Source: Flavobacterium ajazii
GTDB lineage: Bacteria > Bacteroidota > Bacteroidia > Flavobacteriales > Flavobacteriaceae
Assembly (NCBI RefSeq): GCF_010614725.1
Contig: NZ_JAAEHL010000006.1
Coordinates: 186,001-250,000 of the forward strand
Length of the DNA stretch: 64,000 bases
Reading direction: 5' to 3'
The notes beneath the pieces are model-generated. The model was not told the DNA's origin, ran no database searches, and worked only from the letters and a program-made list of their open reading frames with translations. Positions 53,446 through 61,681 of the stretch are shown piece by piece. Both the position numbers and the translations under genes were made by a program. Numbering within the stretch: the first letter of the stretch is position 1; each line of letters starts with the position of its first letter.

Positions 53446-54289
53446 TCTGTTTTATAAATTTCAGGTAAATATAAAAACATTTTAACACGTAAATAGTTAT
53501 TTTCTCATATACCTTTCAAAAGAAAAAGGACAATACAAACGCTTTATTAATATCTCTTAAAAATATTTTTTCCTTTTCAACTTTTTTAGTTTTCAACATA
53601 TATTAAATACAACAAAAAATATTTTTAAAAATTTAAAAAAATTTGATGGTTATTATAGTGTGTTAATATGTCGAATAATTTTTTTTTTGAAGTCATTGAA
53701 ATCTCGTTTTACTTATTTATTCTGAGTTATTAACATAGTTATTTTTTGTTAAATGATTAATTTATAAGACTTTTTGTATTTTAATTAACAACGGTTGACA
53801 ACCAAATTTTAATTGATTTTGTAGATAAGTTGATATGTTCATTTCTGTTGAAAATGGTATTTTTTATATTGATAACTTTTCCAAAAATTCATGAAACTTT
53901 TCTTGCATATTTAATTCCAGTTTTGGATTAAGTATTTTTCTGAAATAACCAAAAAAAACTTCTAATTTTCTTTTCGAACTTATTAACATTTTCTGTTAAC
54001 TTAAAGTTAATTGAATATCAACGAATTACGAACTCCTATTAACACCTTAAAAATTTAACAAATATTTTAAATACTTTTTATTGATTATGAGATAGTTATG
54101 AAGTTATTAAAATTGTTGATAACCTATAACTTTTTGAAATTAAGATGGTTGTAAAAACAAAATTTTTATACACCAATTTAGCAATTTCTACAAATTACAA
54201 TTTCGGATTTTAATAATGTTTAAAACCCTCTATTTAAAAAGAAATTAGTGAAAAATGGTGTAATCCGTGGCAAACATATATTAATTGAG
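53446..54289. other. Long AT-rich intergenic region with DnaA-box-like words
   Basis: About 840 bp without a plausible gene. TGTTGATAA at 54114-54122 (complement of TTATCAACA, one mismatch to the classical DnaA box), TTATTAACA at 53727-53735 and 53980-53988, and homopolymer-rich AT stretches. Possible origin or merely a divergent promoter spacer; evidence is weak. Confidence 0.35.
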
Positions 54290-54297
54290 TAAATTTG
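54290..54297 (+). promoter_or_regulatory. -7 box of rpiB
   Basis: TAAATTTG, perfect TAnnTTTG, 28 nt before the rpiB ATG. No convincing -33 TTG at standard spacing. Confidence 0.5.
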
Positions 54298-54324
54298 CAG
54301 CACACAACTTAATAGTATTTAAAA

Positions 54325-54756
54325 ATGAAAATTTCGATAGGAAACGACCACGCAGGACCAGAATATAAAAAAGCAATTGTTGGAATGCTTGAGGCAAAAG
54401 GATATGAGGTAACTAACTACGGTACTGATACCGAAGCTTCTGTAGATTATCCAGATTTTGGGCACCCGGTTGCCAATGATGTATCTGAAGGAAAAGCTGA
54501 TTTTGGAATCGTAATCTGCGGGAGCGGTAACGGAATCGCAATGACTGTTAATAAACACCCGAAAGTGAGAGCCGGATTATGCTGGTCTAAAGAAATTGCG
54601 GTTTTAGTTCGTTTGCATAATGATGCTAATATTATTAGTATTCCTGCACGTTTTACTTCAATTGCACAAGCGGTTGAAATGGTTGAAACTTTTTTATCTA
54701 CTGAATTTGAAGGAGGAAGGCACCAAAACAGAGTGAATAAAATTGCCTGTTCGTAA
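54325..54756 (+). CDS. rpiB: Ribose-5-phosphate isomerase B
   Basis: 143 aa. Interconverts ribose-5-phosphate and ribulose-5-phosphate in the pentose phosphate pathway. KISIGNDHAGPEYKKAI, VDYPDFGHPVANDVSEGKADFGIVICGSGNGIAMTVNKHPKVRAGLCW (active-site Cys in ICGSGNG), HNDANIISIPARF. All family hallmarks present at standard length. Terminator follows. Confidence 0.93.
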   Translation: MKISIGNDHAGPEYKKAIVGMLEAKGYEVTNYGTDTEASVDYPDFGHPVANDVSEGKADFGIVICGSGNGIAMTVNKHPKVRAGLCWSKEIAVLVRLHNDANIISIPARFTSIAQAVEMVETFLSTEFEGGRHQNRVNKIACS

Positions 54757-54797
54757 AAAGTAAAAAAATTCGGTGCTTCGCACCTATTAATAAACAC

Positions 54798-54831
54798 ACC
54801 GGGCCGATTTTTTAATTTGTCCGGTTTTTTA
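54798..54831 (+). terminator. Terminator of rpiB
   Basis: ACCGG pairs with CCGGT, extended by G-U pairing, then six T. A smaller GGTGC/GCACC hairpin lies just before it (54770-54782). Confidence 0.6.
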
Positions 54832-54849
54832 TGTTTTTTAATAAGATTG

Positions 54850-54961
54850 CTGACTGAATTTACATTAATTTAGTCAACGTACTGACTGAATTTACATTAA
54901 TTTAGTCAACATACTGACTGAATTTACATTAATTTAGTCAACATACTGACTGAATTTACAT
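54850..54961. repeat. 32-bp tandem repeat (three and a half copies) before the DUF4143 gene
   Basis: Copies start with CTGACTGAATTTACATT at 54850, 54882, 54914 and 54946 (last partial); the period is exactly 32 bp. The full units differ at only one position. Each unit is itself a near-palindrome (GACTGAATT / AATTTAGTC). The last copy leads into a TACATTTG -7 box at 54971-54978, so the array sits where an operator would. No spacers, hence not a CRISPR array. Confidence 0.9.
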
Positions 54962-54970
54962 TTTTTTATT

Positions 54971-54978
54971 TACATTTG
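54971..54978 (+). promoter_or_regulatory. -7 box of the DUF4143 ATPase gene
   Basis: TACATTTG, perfect TAnnTTTG, 24 nt before the chosen ATG at 55,003. An in-frame TTG at 54,976 overlaps it and is rejected as a start. Confidence 0.6.
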
Positions 54979-55002
54979 ATATTAATTTTAATAAATATTG
55001 AA

Positions 55003-56145
55003 ATGGAAAGTTATCTAAAAAGAGCAATTTTTGATAATTTCAACAAAAAGATTCTACCCAGTAAAGTTTTGATTTTGTTGGGTGCAAGACGCGTTGGAAA
55101 AACAGCATTTATAAAAAATTACCTATCTACAATTCCCAAAGAAGATTATTTACAATTAAATGGAGAAGATATTCAAGATGCTGATTTGTTAAAAGAACGA
55201 TCAGTAAGTAATTATAAACGTCTTTTAGCGAACATTAAATTATTAGTAATTGATGAAGCTCAAAATATTTCGGAAATTGGATTAATTTTAAAATTGATTG
55301 TAGACTCAATTGATGGTATAAAAGTTATTGCAACAGGTTCATCAGTTTTTGATTTGTCCAACAAATTAGGAGAACCTTTAGTGGGAAGAAAAAATACAAT
55401 ATATTTATTTCCAATGGCTCAAATGGAATTTGAAAAATATGAAAATTTCAAGGAAACTACTCAAAAATTAGAGGAACGATTACTTTTTGGAAGTTATCCT
55501 GAACTAGAGCAATATGAGGATTGGAATGATAAAATCAATTATTTAAAAGAGATAGTTAACTCATATTTATTGAAAGATATTTTGGTTTATGAAGGTATTA
55601 AACAATCTAATAAAATTTTAGATTTATTGAAATTGATTGCTTTTCAAGTGGGAAAAGAAGTCTCGCTACAAGAATTAGCGAAACAATTAGGTATTTCTAA
55701 AAATACAGTCGAAAGTTATTTAGATTTGCTTTCCAAGGTTTTTGTAATCTATAAAGTGACTGGTTTTAGCAGAAACCTAAGAAAAGAGGTTACAAAATCC
55801 AATAGATGGTATTTTTATGATAATGGAATTCGGAATGCAATAATAGCCAATTTCAGCCGATTGGATAATAGAACTGACGTTGGTGAATTATGGGAAAATT
55901 ATATTGCATCAGAACGTGTTAAATTTCAAAATTATACACAAAAAACAATTTCTAATTACTTTTGGCGTACTTATGATCAGCAAGAATTGGATTGGCTTGA
56001 GGAAGAAAATGGTGTGTTACGAGGATTTGAATTTAAATGGAATGAAAATAGAAAAGCAAAGATTCCAGCTGCTTTTGCAAAAGCCTATCCAGAAGCAAAT
56101 TTTGATGTTGTTAACAAAAGTAATTATTTAGATTTTATTAGTTAG
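55003..56145 (+). CDS. AAA_14/DUF4143 ATPase with PD-(D/E)XK-like C-terminal domain
   Basis: About 380 aa from MESYLKRAIFDNF. AAA_14 domain: LLGARRVGKTAFIKNYL (Walker A), NIKLLVIDEAQNISEIGLILKLIVDSIDGIKVIATGSSVFDLSNKLGEPLVGRKNTIYLFPMAQ (Walker B and sensor). A winged-helix segment follows (EVSLQELAKQLGISKNTVESYLDLLSKVFVIYKVTGF), then DUF4143 with ELDWLEEENGVLRGFEFKW, the D...ExK pattern of a PD-(D/E)XK nuclease fold. Such genes are scattered and mobile in bacteria, with no settled role. The region is more AT-rich than the housekeeping genes and is preceded by the 32-bp repeats. It overlaps the convergent DUF1294 gene by 18 bp. Confidence 0.82.
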   Translation: MESYLKRAIFDNFNKKILPSKVLILLGARRVGKTAFIKNYLSTIPKEDYLQLNGEDIQDADLLKERSVSNYKRLLANIKLLVIDEAQNISEIGLILKLIVDSIDGIKVIATGSSVFDLSNKLGEPLVGRKNTIYLFPMAQMEFEKYENFKETTQKLEERLLFGSYPELEQYEDWNDKINYLKEIVNSYLLKDILVYEGIKQSNKILDLLKLIAFQVGKEVSLQELAKQLGISKNTVESYLDLLSKVFVIYKVTGFSRNLRKEVTKSNRWYFYDNGIRNAIIANFSRLDNRTDVGELWENYIASERVKFQNYTQKTISNYFWRTYDQQELDWLEEENGVLRGFEFKWNENRKAKIPAAFAKAYPEANFDVVNKSNYLDFIS

Positions 56146-56394
56146 TCTGAAATAAATCAGTCCAATTTGCACTAAAATAATCGCCGCAAATTTCACAATA
56201 AAAGAAGTTTTACCCGTTTTATGTGTAAAGATTAACATTGCTGTTAATAAACCGATAGATCCGCCAATCAAAGCGAGGAAAAACAAGGTGTTTTCCGGAA
56301 TTCTGCGTTTGTTTTTTATGGCTTGATGTTTATCATATCCGGCAAGAATGAAAACGACTAAATTAATAAATAAATAAGTATAGAATAAAATCAT
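56128..56394 (-). CDS. DUF1294 small membrane protein
   Basis: 88 aa. Three hydrophobic segments and the motif YDKHQAIKNKRRIPENTLFFLALIGGSIGLLTAMLIFTHKTGKTSF, which is the DUF1294 signature (DKxxAxxxxxRIPExxLxxLAxxGGxxG). Function unknown. It overlaps the end of the DUF4143 ATPase gene by 18 bp on the opposite strand. Confidence 0.85.
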   Translation of the reverse strand: MILFYTYLFINLVVFILAGYDKHQAIKNKRRIPENTLFFLALIGGSIGLLTAMLIFTHKTGKTSFIVKFAAIILVQIGLIYFRLTNKI

Positions 56395-56459
56395 GATTGA
56401 AGTTTGATTGAAATTTAAAGATAGTATTTTAGCAGAAGTATTATAACGTAATAATAAGA

Positions 56460-57509
56460 ATGAAAGATTTAACTAATTCGCATATAGATCGTAAAAATGT
56501 ATTAAACAATAATACAGCTATTAAAGAAATTTATAATCAGCTTGGATTTAATGGAATTTTTTTTGAAAATAAATTTCGTTATACATTAAATCAAATAGCT
56601 AAATTTTATGAAGTAGATGTTCGTACTATAAAAAGATTACTTGAAGATAATGGAGAGGAACTTAAAAATTCAGGGTATGAATTATTTACGGGATTAAGAT
56701 TAAAGCAATTTAAAGAAGTTGTTTCTCAACTGAGGGACATTAATGTCCCTCAGTTAATTCACGAAGATGATAATGAATCTATTGGATTACGTACTTCAAG
56801 TTTAAGTATTTTTACATTTAAAGCACTATTAAATATTGGAATGTTATTACAAACATCAGAAAAAGCAAAAGAGGTTAGAACATTTGTTTTAAATGTAGTT
56901 ATAGATGTTTTAAATAAAAAATTAGGAGGCTCTACTAAATTTATTAATCAGAGAGAAGAAGAATTTGTTCCAGCCGCTATGAGAGAAATAAATTATAGAA
57001 AAGAATTTACAAATGCTATTGATTTTTATATTGTTTCTAATAAATTCAAGTATGGACAATTAACAGATAAGATATATAAAAGTATTTTTAAAGAGGACTC
57101 TAAAGAATATAGAAAAGTACTTGATTTAAAAAAGAAAGAAAGTGTAAGATCAACCATGTATTCAGAAGTTTTAGATTTAATTTCAAGTTACGAAAATGGG
57201 TTTGCTGAATTCTTAAAAGATAAATTTGAACAAAAAGGAAATCAATTTACATTATCTGAAGCACATGAAGTTTATACTAGTTTTGAAAAATTAACTAACA
57301 AAATATATGAGCCTTTAAGAGAAAAAGCAAGAAGTTTAATGGCAAGTAGGGATATGGCTTTTAGGGATGCTTTACATGAAAAGTTGAAAGATTACATAGA
57401 TACAGTTAGTACTGAAGACTTTGATAAATTTTTAGGAGAGAGGAGTCAAGCTTTAGAAGAAAGATTAAAGGAAAATATAGATGTGTTTAAGAGATTAAAA
57501 GACCGTTAA
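56460..57509 (+). CDS. Long DNA-binding partner of a Doc toxin (putative antitoxin or regulator)
   Basis: 349 aa. An N-terminal helix-turn-helix (about residues 40-60, YTLNQIAKFYEVDVRTIKRLLEDNGEEL), a middle domain (about 95-230, TSSLSIFTFKALLNIGMLLQTSEKAKEVRTFVLNVVIDVL), and a helical, charged tail. It ends 2 bp before the Doc gene, so the two are almost certainly coupled. Canonical Doc antitoxins (Phd) are about 75 aa and lack this architecture. I do not recognise a named family for the rest. AT-rich and Lys/Asn-heavy compared with neighbours. Confidence 0.6.
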   Translation: MKDLTNSHIDRKNVLNNNTAIKEIYNQLGFNGIFFENKFRYTLNQIAKFYEVDVRTIKRLLEDNGEELKNSGYELFTGLRLKQFKEVVSQLRDINVPQLIHEDDNESIGLRTSSLSIFTFKALLNIGMLLQTSEKAKEVRTFVLNVVIDVLNKKLGGSTKFINQREEEFVPAAMREINYRKEFTNAIDFYIVSNKFKYGQLTDKIYKSIFKEDSKEYRKVLDLKKKESVRSTMYSEVLDLISSYENGFAEFLKDKFEQKGNQFTLSEAHEVYTSFEKLTNKIYEPLREKARSLMASRDMAFRDALHEKLKDYIDTVSTEDFDKFLGERSQALEERLKENIDVFKRLKDR

Positions 57510-57511
57510 TT

Positions 57512-57976
57512 ATGAATTATCTTTATTTTGATACTAATCATGCCATTAAAGAACAAAATTTTATAATTGAAAACAGTGGAGGAAGAAAAGGAATAATTAA
57601 TATAGGATTGGTTGACAGTGTTTTAGAGCACATTCAAAATGATTTGTATTATCCAGAGTTTGAAAATAAAGTGTGTCATTTATTTTATTCTATAAATAAA
57701 AACCATGCTTTTGCAGATGGGAATAAACGCACTTCAATTGTATTATCCGCATACTTTCTTGAAGTAAATGGTTTTGATTTTAAAGTAAATTATTTTATTA
57801 ATGAAATGGAAAATATTGCAGTTCATGTAGCAGATAATAGAATTGATAAAGATTTGCTTCAGGAAATAATAACATCAATTTTATATGAGAATAATTATGA
57901 AGAAGAGCTTCAATTAAAAATTATTAATACAATGTTTTCTATTGAAGAGAATAATCAAGAAGAATCAGAATTTTAA
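57512..57976 (+). CDS. Death-on-curing (Doc/Fic-fold) toxin
   Basis: 154 aa. Contains HAFADGNKRTSIVLSAYFLEVNG, matching the Fic/Doc active site HxFx(D/N)GNKR with all key residues present. GLVDSVLEHIQNDLYYPEFENKVCHLFYSINKNHAF gives the preceding Doc helices. Doc proteins phosphorylate the translation factor EF-Tu; other Fic proteins transfer AMP. Together with the preceding gene it forms a toxin-antitoxin-like pair, though the partner is atypical. A glutamate-rich tail of 25 residues ends the protein. Confidence 0.8.
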   Translation: MNYLYFDTNHAIKEQNFIIENSGGRKGIINIGLVDSVLEHIQNDLYYPEFENKVCHLFYSINKNHAFADGNKRTSIVLSAYFLEVNGFDFKVNYFINEMENIAVHVADNRIDKDLLQEIITSILYENNYEEELQLKIINTMFSIEENNQEESEF

Positions 57977-58006
57977 ATATAGTAAAAAGTTTCAAATTGC
58001 ATATAA

Positions 58007-60130
58007 ATGACCAACATTCAATTCATTGCCAAGTCTGTTCAGGCACCGGCAGTCAGCATTCAAAACACAGTAAAATTATTAGAAGAAGATTGTACGATTC
58101 CGTTTATTTCTCGTTATCGAAAAGATGCAACCGGAAACCTTGATGAAACTGTTATTGAGTTGATTGCTAAATTGCAGAAAGAATACGATACGTTAATCAA
58201 ACGTAAAGAAGCGGTTTTAAAATCGATCGAAGAGCAAAAAGCACTTACACCGGAATTGAAGAAAAAAATTGAAGAAAGTTTTGATTTACAAGAAATTGAA
58301 GATTTTTATCTTCCATACAAAAAGAAGAAAAAAACAAAAGCCGATGTGGCGCGCGAATTTGGTTTAGAGCCATTGGCAAAATTGATCATGTCTGAAAGCG
58401 ATGTTGATTTTGATTTTATTTCGACACAATATTTGAATGAAAATGTGATTAATGAAGAAGCGGCAATTCAGGGGGCAAGAGATATTGTTGCCGAATGGAT
58501 CAATGAAAATATTTATGTTCGTAAACAGCTTAGAAGATTATTTCAGCGAAAAGCGACTATTGCTACAAAAGTCGTTAAAAAGAAAGCAGAAGAAGAAGGA
58601 GCAAAAAAATTCGATCAGTATTTTGACTGGGAAGAACCGTTGACAAAAGCGCCTGCACACCGTTTATTAGCGATGCTTCGTGCAGAAAATGAAGGTTTTA
58701 TAAAAATGAAAATTGATGTTGATATCGATGATGCTTACGATGTGATTGATGAAATCATCATTAAAAAGCAAAATAATTCAACGGCACATTTACAGCTTGC
58801 GATCGAAGACAGTTACAAACGTTTACTAAATCCAGCAATTGGAAATGAAACGCTGCAGGAAGCAAAAGCAAAAGCTGATGCGAATTCTATTCAGGTTTTT
58901 GCTAACAATTTGAGTCAATTATTATTAGCGCCGCCGTTGGGACAAAAACGAATTCTAGCCATAGATCCAGGTTTTAGAAGCGGTTGTAAAGTAGTTTGTT
59001 TAGATGAAAAAGGTGACTTGTTGTATAACGAAACTATTTATCCGCACGCGCCTCAAAATGAGGAAACGATGGCTATTAAAAAGATTCGTTCGATGGCAAA
59101 TGCGTATCAAATTGATGCGATTTCTATAGGGAACGGAACTGCTTCGAGAGAAACAGAATTTTTCATCAAAAAAATTGCGTTCGATAAACCAGTTCAGGTT
59201 TTTGTGGTTTCTGAGGCAGGAGCTTCGGTTTATTCAGCTTCAAAAACGGCGAGAGAAGAATTTCCGGATTATGATGTAACGGTTCGTGGTTCGGTTTCTA
59301 TTGGACGAAGACTTTCAGATCCGTTGGCTGAATTGGTAAAAATCGATCCGAAAGCCATTGGAGTAGGGCAGTATCAGCACGATGTTGATCAAGCTAAATT
59401 AAAGGAAGAATTGGACAGTACTGTAATTCGCTGCGTGAACTCTGTTGGAATTAACATTAACACAGCAAGTAAACATTTATTGAGTTATGTAAGTGGAATA
59501 GGAGAGAAGCTGGCGGAAAATATCGTACAATACCGTTCTGAAAACGGCCCTTTTGAAGATAGAAAACAGCTGAAAAAAGTACCTCGTCTGGGTGATAAAG
59601 CGTATCAGCAGGGAGCAGCATTTATCAGAATTACAAATGCTAAAAATCCGCTGGATAATTCGGCTGTGCACCCAGAAGCCTATTCTGTTGTTGAAAAGAT
59701 GGCGAAAGACCTGAATATTTCTTTAAATGATTTAATTGCCAACAAAGAGAAAACAGCGCTTATTAAGGCCGAAAAGTATGTAACACCTGAAATTGGTTTA
59801 CTTACGTTAAAAGATATCATTAAAGAGCTTGAAAAGCCGGGATTAGATCCAAGAAAGTCGGCTAAGGTTTTTGAATTTGACGCCAACGTAAAATCGATCA
59901 AAGATTTGAAAACCGGAATGATTCTTCCGGGAATTGTGAATAACATTACCAATTTTGGCTGTTTTGTTGATATCGGAATCAAAGAAAGTGGATTGGTTCA
60001 TATTTCGCAATTGAAAGCCGGTTTTGTGAGCGATGTAAACGAAGTGGTAAAACTACACCAGCATGTTGATGTAAAAGTAACTGAGGTTGATGAAGATAGA
60101 AAGAGGATTCAATTGACGATGGTACTTTAA
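58007..60130 (+). CDS. tex: Tex-family RNA-binding transcriptional accessory protein
   Basis: 707 aa. N-terminal helical Tex domain (IPFISRYRKDATGNLDE, EIEDFYLPYKKKKKTKADVAREFGLEPLA), YqgF/RuvC-like domain (RILAIDPGFRSGCKVVCLDEKGDLLYNETIYPH), helix-hairpin-helix repeats (VGININTASKHLLSYVSGIGEKLAENIVQYR, RKQLKKVPRLGDKAYQQGAAFIRI), and a C-terminal S1 domain (GMILPGIVNNITNFGCFVDIGIKESGLVHISQL). All five Tex modules are intact. A strong terminator follows. Confidence 0.94.
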   Translation: MTNIQFIAKSVQAPAVSIQNTVKLLEEDCTIPFISRYRKDATGNLDETVIELIAKLQKEYDTLIKRKEAVLKSIEEQKALTPELKKKIEESFDLQEIEDFYLPYKKKKKTKADVAREFGLEPLAKLIMSESDVDFDFISTQYLNENVINEEAAIQGARDIVAEWINENIYVRKQLRRLFQRKATIATKVVKKKAEEEGAKKFDQYFDWEEPLTKAPAHRLLAMLRAENEGFIKMKIDVDIDDAYDVIDEIIIKKQNNSTAHLQLAIEDSYKRLLNPAIGNETLQEAKAKADANSIQVFANNLSQLLLAPPLGQKRILAIDPGFRSGCKVVCLDEKGDLLYNETIYPHAPQNEETMAIKKIRSMANAYQIDAISIGNGTASRETEFFIKKIAFDKPVQVFVVSEAGASVYSASKTAREEFPDYDVTVRGSVSIGRRLSDPLAELVKIDPKAIGVGQYQHDVDQAKLKEELDSTVIRCVNSVGININTASKHLLSYVSGIGEKLAENIVQYRSENGPFEDRKQLKKVPRLGDKAYQQGAAFIRITNAKNPLDNSAVHPEAYSVVEKMAKDLNISLNDLIANKEKTALIKAEKYVTPEIGLLTLKDIIKELEKPGLDPRKSAKVFEFDANVKSIKDLKTGMILPGIVNNITNFGCFVDIGIKESGLVHISQLKAGFVSDVNEVVKLHQHVDVKVTEVDEDRKRIQLTMVL

Positions 60131-60170
60131 AATAAATTCCAAAATCCAAAACAGGATTCAGTAGATTAAA

Positions 60171-60217
60171 AAAACAAGCCGGTTCATTTTAAGTATTAAT
60201 GAGCCGGCTTGTTTTTT
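60171..60217 (+). terminator. Terminator of tex
   Basis: An 18-bp stem running from 60171 to 60188 and back at 60198-60215, with one G-U pair, then TTTT. Confidence 0.85.
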
Positions 60218-60284
60218 AAATTCTGGTTTCAATAAAAGAATCTAGAAATACAATACTATAATATGGTTGTTTCAGTCTTTGATT

Positions 60285-60791
60285 TTAACGATCTATTTTT
60301 TGAAATTTCCCTTTATAGTAAGCTTTTACCAGTTTACCATCAACTGTCAAATTTACCTCGATAGTAAAATTATTGTCCTCGCTTTTGGTTATTTTCATCC
60401 AATTATCAGTACCTGTGAGTTTATAACCATTATTGTCTTTCCATTCATAAAATAAGTCTCCTAATCTGATTCTTCCATAAGGAAACCATCCGTAAGAATA
60501 TGTTTTTGATAAATCTATTTTTTGCCCATCGAGTTGTTCTACAGGTATTTCTAAATATAAATGATCATAATTATAGACATCTCCTGTTGGAACATTTTGT
60601 GCAAGTATAAGTATATAACCAGAACTGGAATTGTTACTGTAAGCTGCGTAGGAAATATTGGTAATTTTTGTATCACCCAGAGAATAATAGTTAGCAGGAG
60701 TTTTCTCAGTATTATCATCGTCTTTACTACATGATAAAACTGTAAAAGTTAAAGCGATTACGTACAAAAATACGATTGTAATTTTTTTCAT
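60285..60791 (-). CDS. Small lipoprotein, unknown function
   Basis: 168 aa with a lipoprotein signal (LTFTVLSCSKDDD; Cys about residue 21) followed by Asp residues of the outer-membrane/surface export type of Bacteroidota. The rest is beta-rich with no motif I recognise (YNYDHLYLEIPVEQLDGQKIDLSKTYSYGWFPYGRIRLGD). It has no obvious operon partner; the response regulator gene upstream is 145 bp away. Confidence 0.6.
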   Translation of the reverse strand: MKKITIVFLYVIALTFTVLSCSKDDDNTEKTPANYYSLGDTKITNISYAAYSNNSSSGYILILAQNVPTGDVYNYDHLYLEIPVEQLDGQKIDLSKTYSYGWFPYGRIRLGDLFYEWKDNNGYKLTGTDNWMKITKSEDNNFTIEVNLTVDGKLVKAYYKGKFQKIDR

Positions 60792-60936
60792 TTTTAAAAT
60801 TTTTAAATTAACTAAGGCAAAGGTGTAGATTAAAGCCTCAGTTTAATTTAAGCATTTTACGAAACCGTCTTTTGATGATATGAATAGTTGGTTTGGATTT
60901 ATTTAAGAAAAATGTTGTGAGCTTAAAAACTCCATT

Positions 60937-61668
60937 TTACAACCCCATTTTCTCTAACAAAATTGAAACCTTGTCGATAGAAATTCCAATTTCGTGAGAA
61001 CCAAGCCTGAGTGATCCTCCGTCAGATTTTATATATTCTGAAATATGATTGATATTAACGATATATGATTTATGACATCTGTAAAAGTCAGAATTACCAA
61101 TGAGAACATTCTCAAAATGTTTTAAACTTTTGCTGGCAATAATAGTTTTTCCGTCTTTGAGAATTACTTTGGTATAAGAACCATCAGCCTGAAAAAAAAG
61201 AATCAAATCCAATTCTACAAAACTAATTGAACTAACATTGTTCAATCCTATTTTTTTGGAAGGTGAAGCTAAATTTTCTTTCAAAATATTATATTGTTTC
61301 TTCTCTTTTTGTTTTTCGAATAACGAAACAGCGTCAATTAAATCTTGGGTTTCAATAGGCTTTAAAAGATAATCTACCGCAGAAAGTTTAAAAGCCTGAA
61401 TTGCATATCGGTTATAAGCTGTTACGAAAATAATAGAGAAATCTACCTCACTTTCGTCAAAAAAATCAAGTAATTCCAAACCACTATGGCCTGGCATTTC
61501 GATGTCTAAAAATACAATATCGGGTTTGTTTTTTCGGATAGATTTTACTCCGCAAGGTAAATCTTTGCACAAATCAACTACTTCTACATTTTTACAATAT
61601 TCGGCGAGCATTCCATTAAGGAGCGTTCTTGCCATTTCTTCATCATCAATAATAACTGCTTTATACAT
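60937..61668 (-). CDS. LytTR-family response regulator
   Basis: 243 aa. Receiver domain with IIDDE, phosphorylatable D55 in DIVFLDIEMPGHSGLE, VTAYNRYAIQAFKLSAVDYLLKPIE (switch Thr, cis-Pro Lys). A C-terminal LytTR DNA-binding domain follows from about 140 (DLILFFQADGSYTKVILKDGKTIIASKSLKHFENVL, FYRCHKSYIVNINHISEYIKSDGGSLRLGSHEIGIS). Downstream of the kinase gene with a 13-bp gap, forming a cognate pair. Targets unknown. Confidence 0.9.
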   Translation of the reverse strand: MYKAVIIDDEEMARTLLNGMLAEYCKNVEVVDLCKDLPCGVKSIRKNKPDIVFLDIEMPGHSGLELLDFFDESEVDFSIIFVTAYNRYAIQAFKLSAVDYLLKPIETQDLIDAVSLFEKQKEKKQYNILKENLASPSKKIGLNNVSSISFVELDLILFFQADGSYTKVILKDGKTIIASKSLKHFENVLIGNSDFYRCHKSYIVNINHISEYIKSDGGSLRLGSHEIGISIDKVSILLEKMGL

Positions 61669-61681
61669 CTCACTTTATTTT

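Noticed and set aside
54850..54961. CRISPR array
   Set aside because: The 32-bp units are directly adjacent with no unique spacers, and no cas gene is nearby.
55003..56145. Transposase or insertion sequence carrying the ATPase
   Set aside because: No terminal inverted repeats, target duplication or DDE/Ser/Tyr recombinase motif was found at either end.
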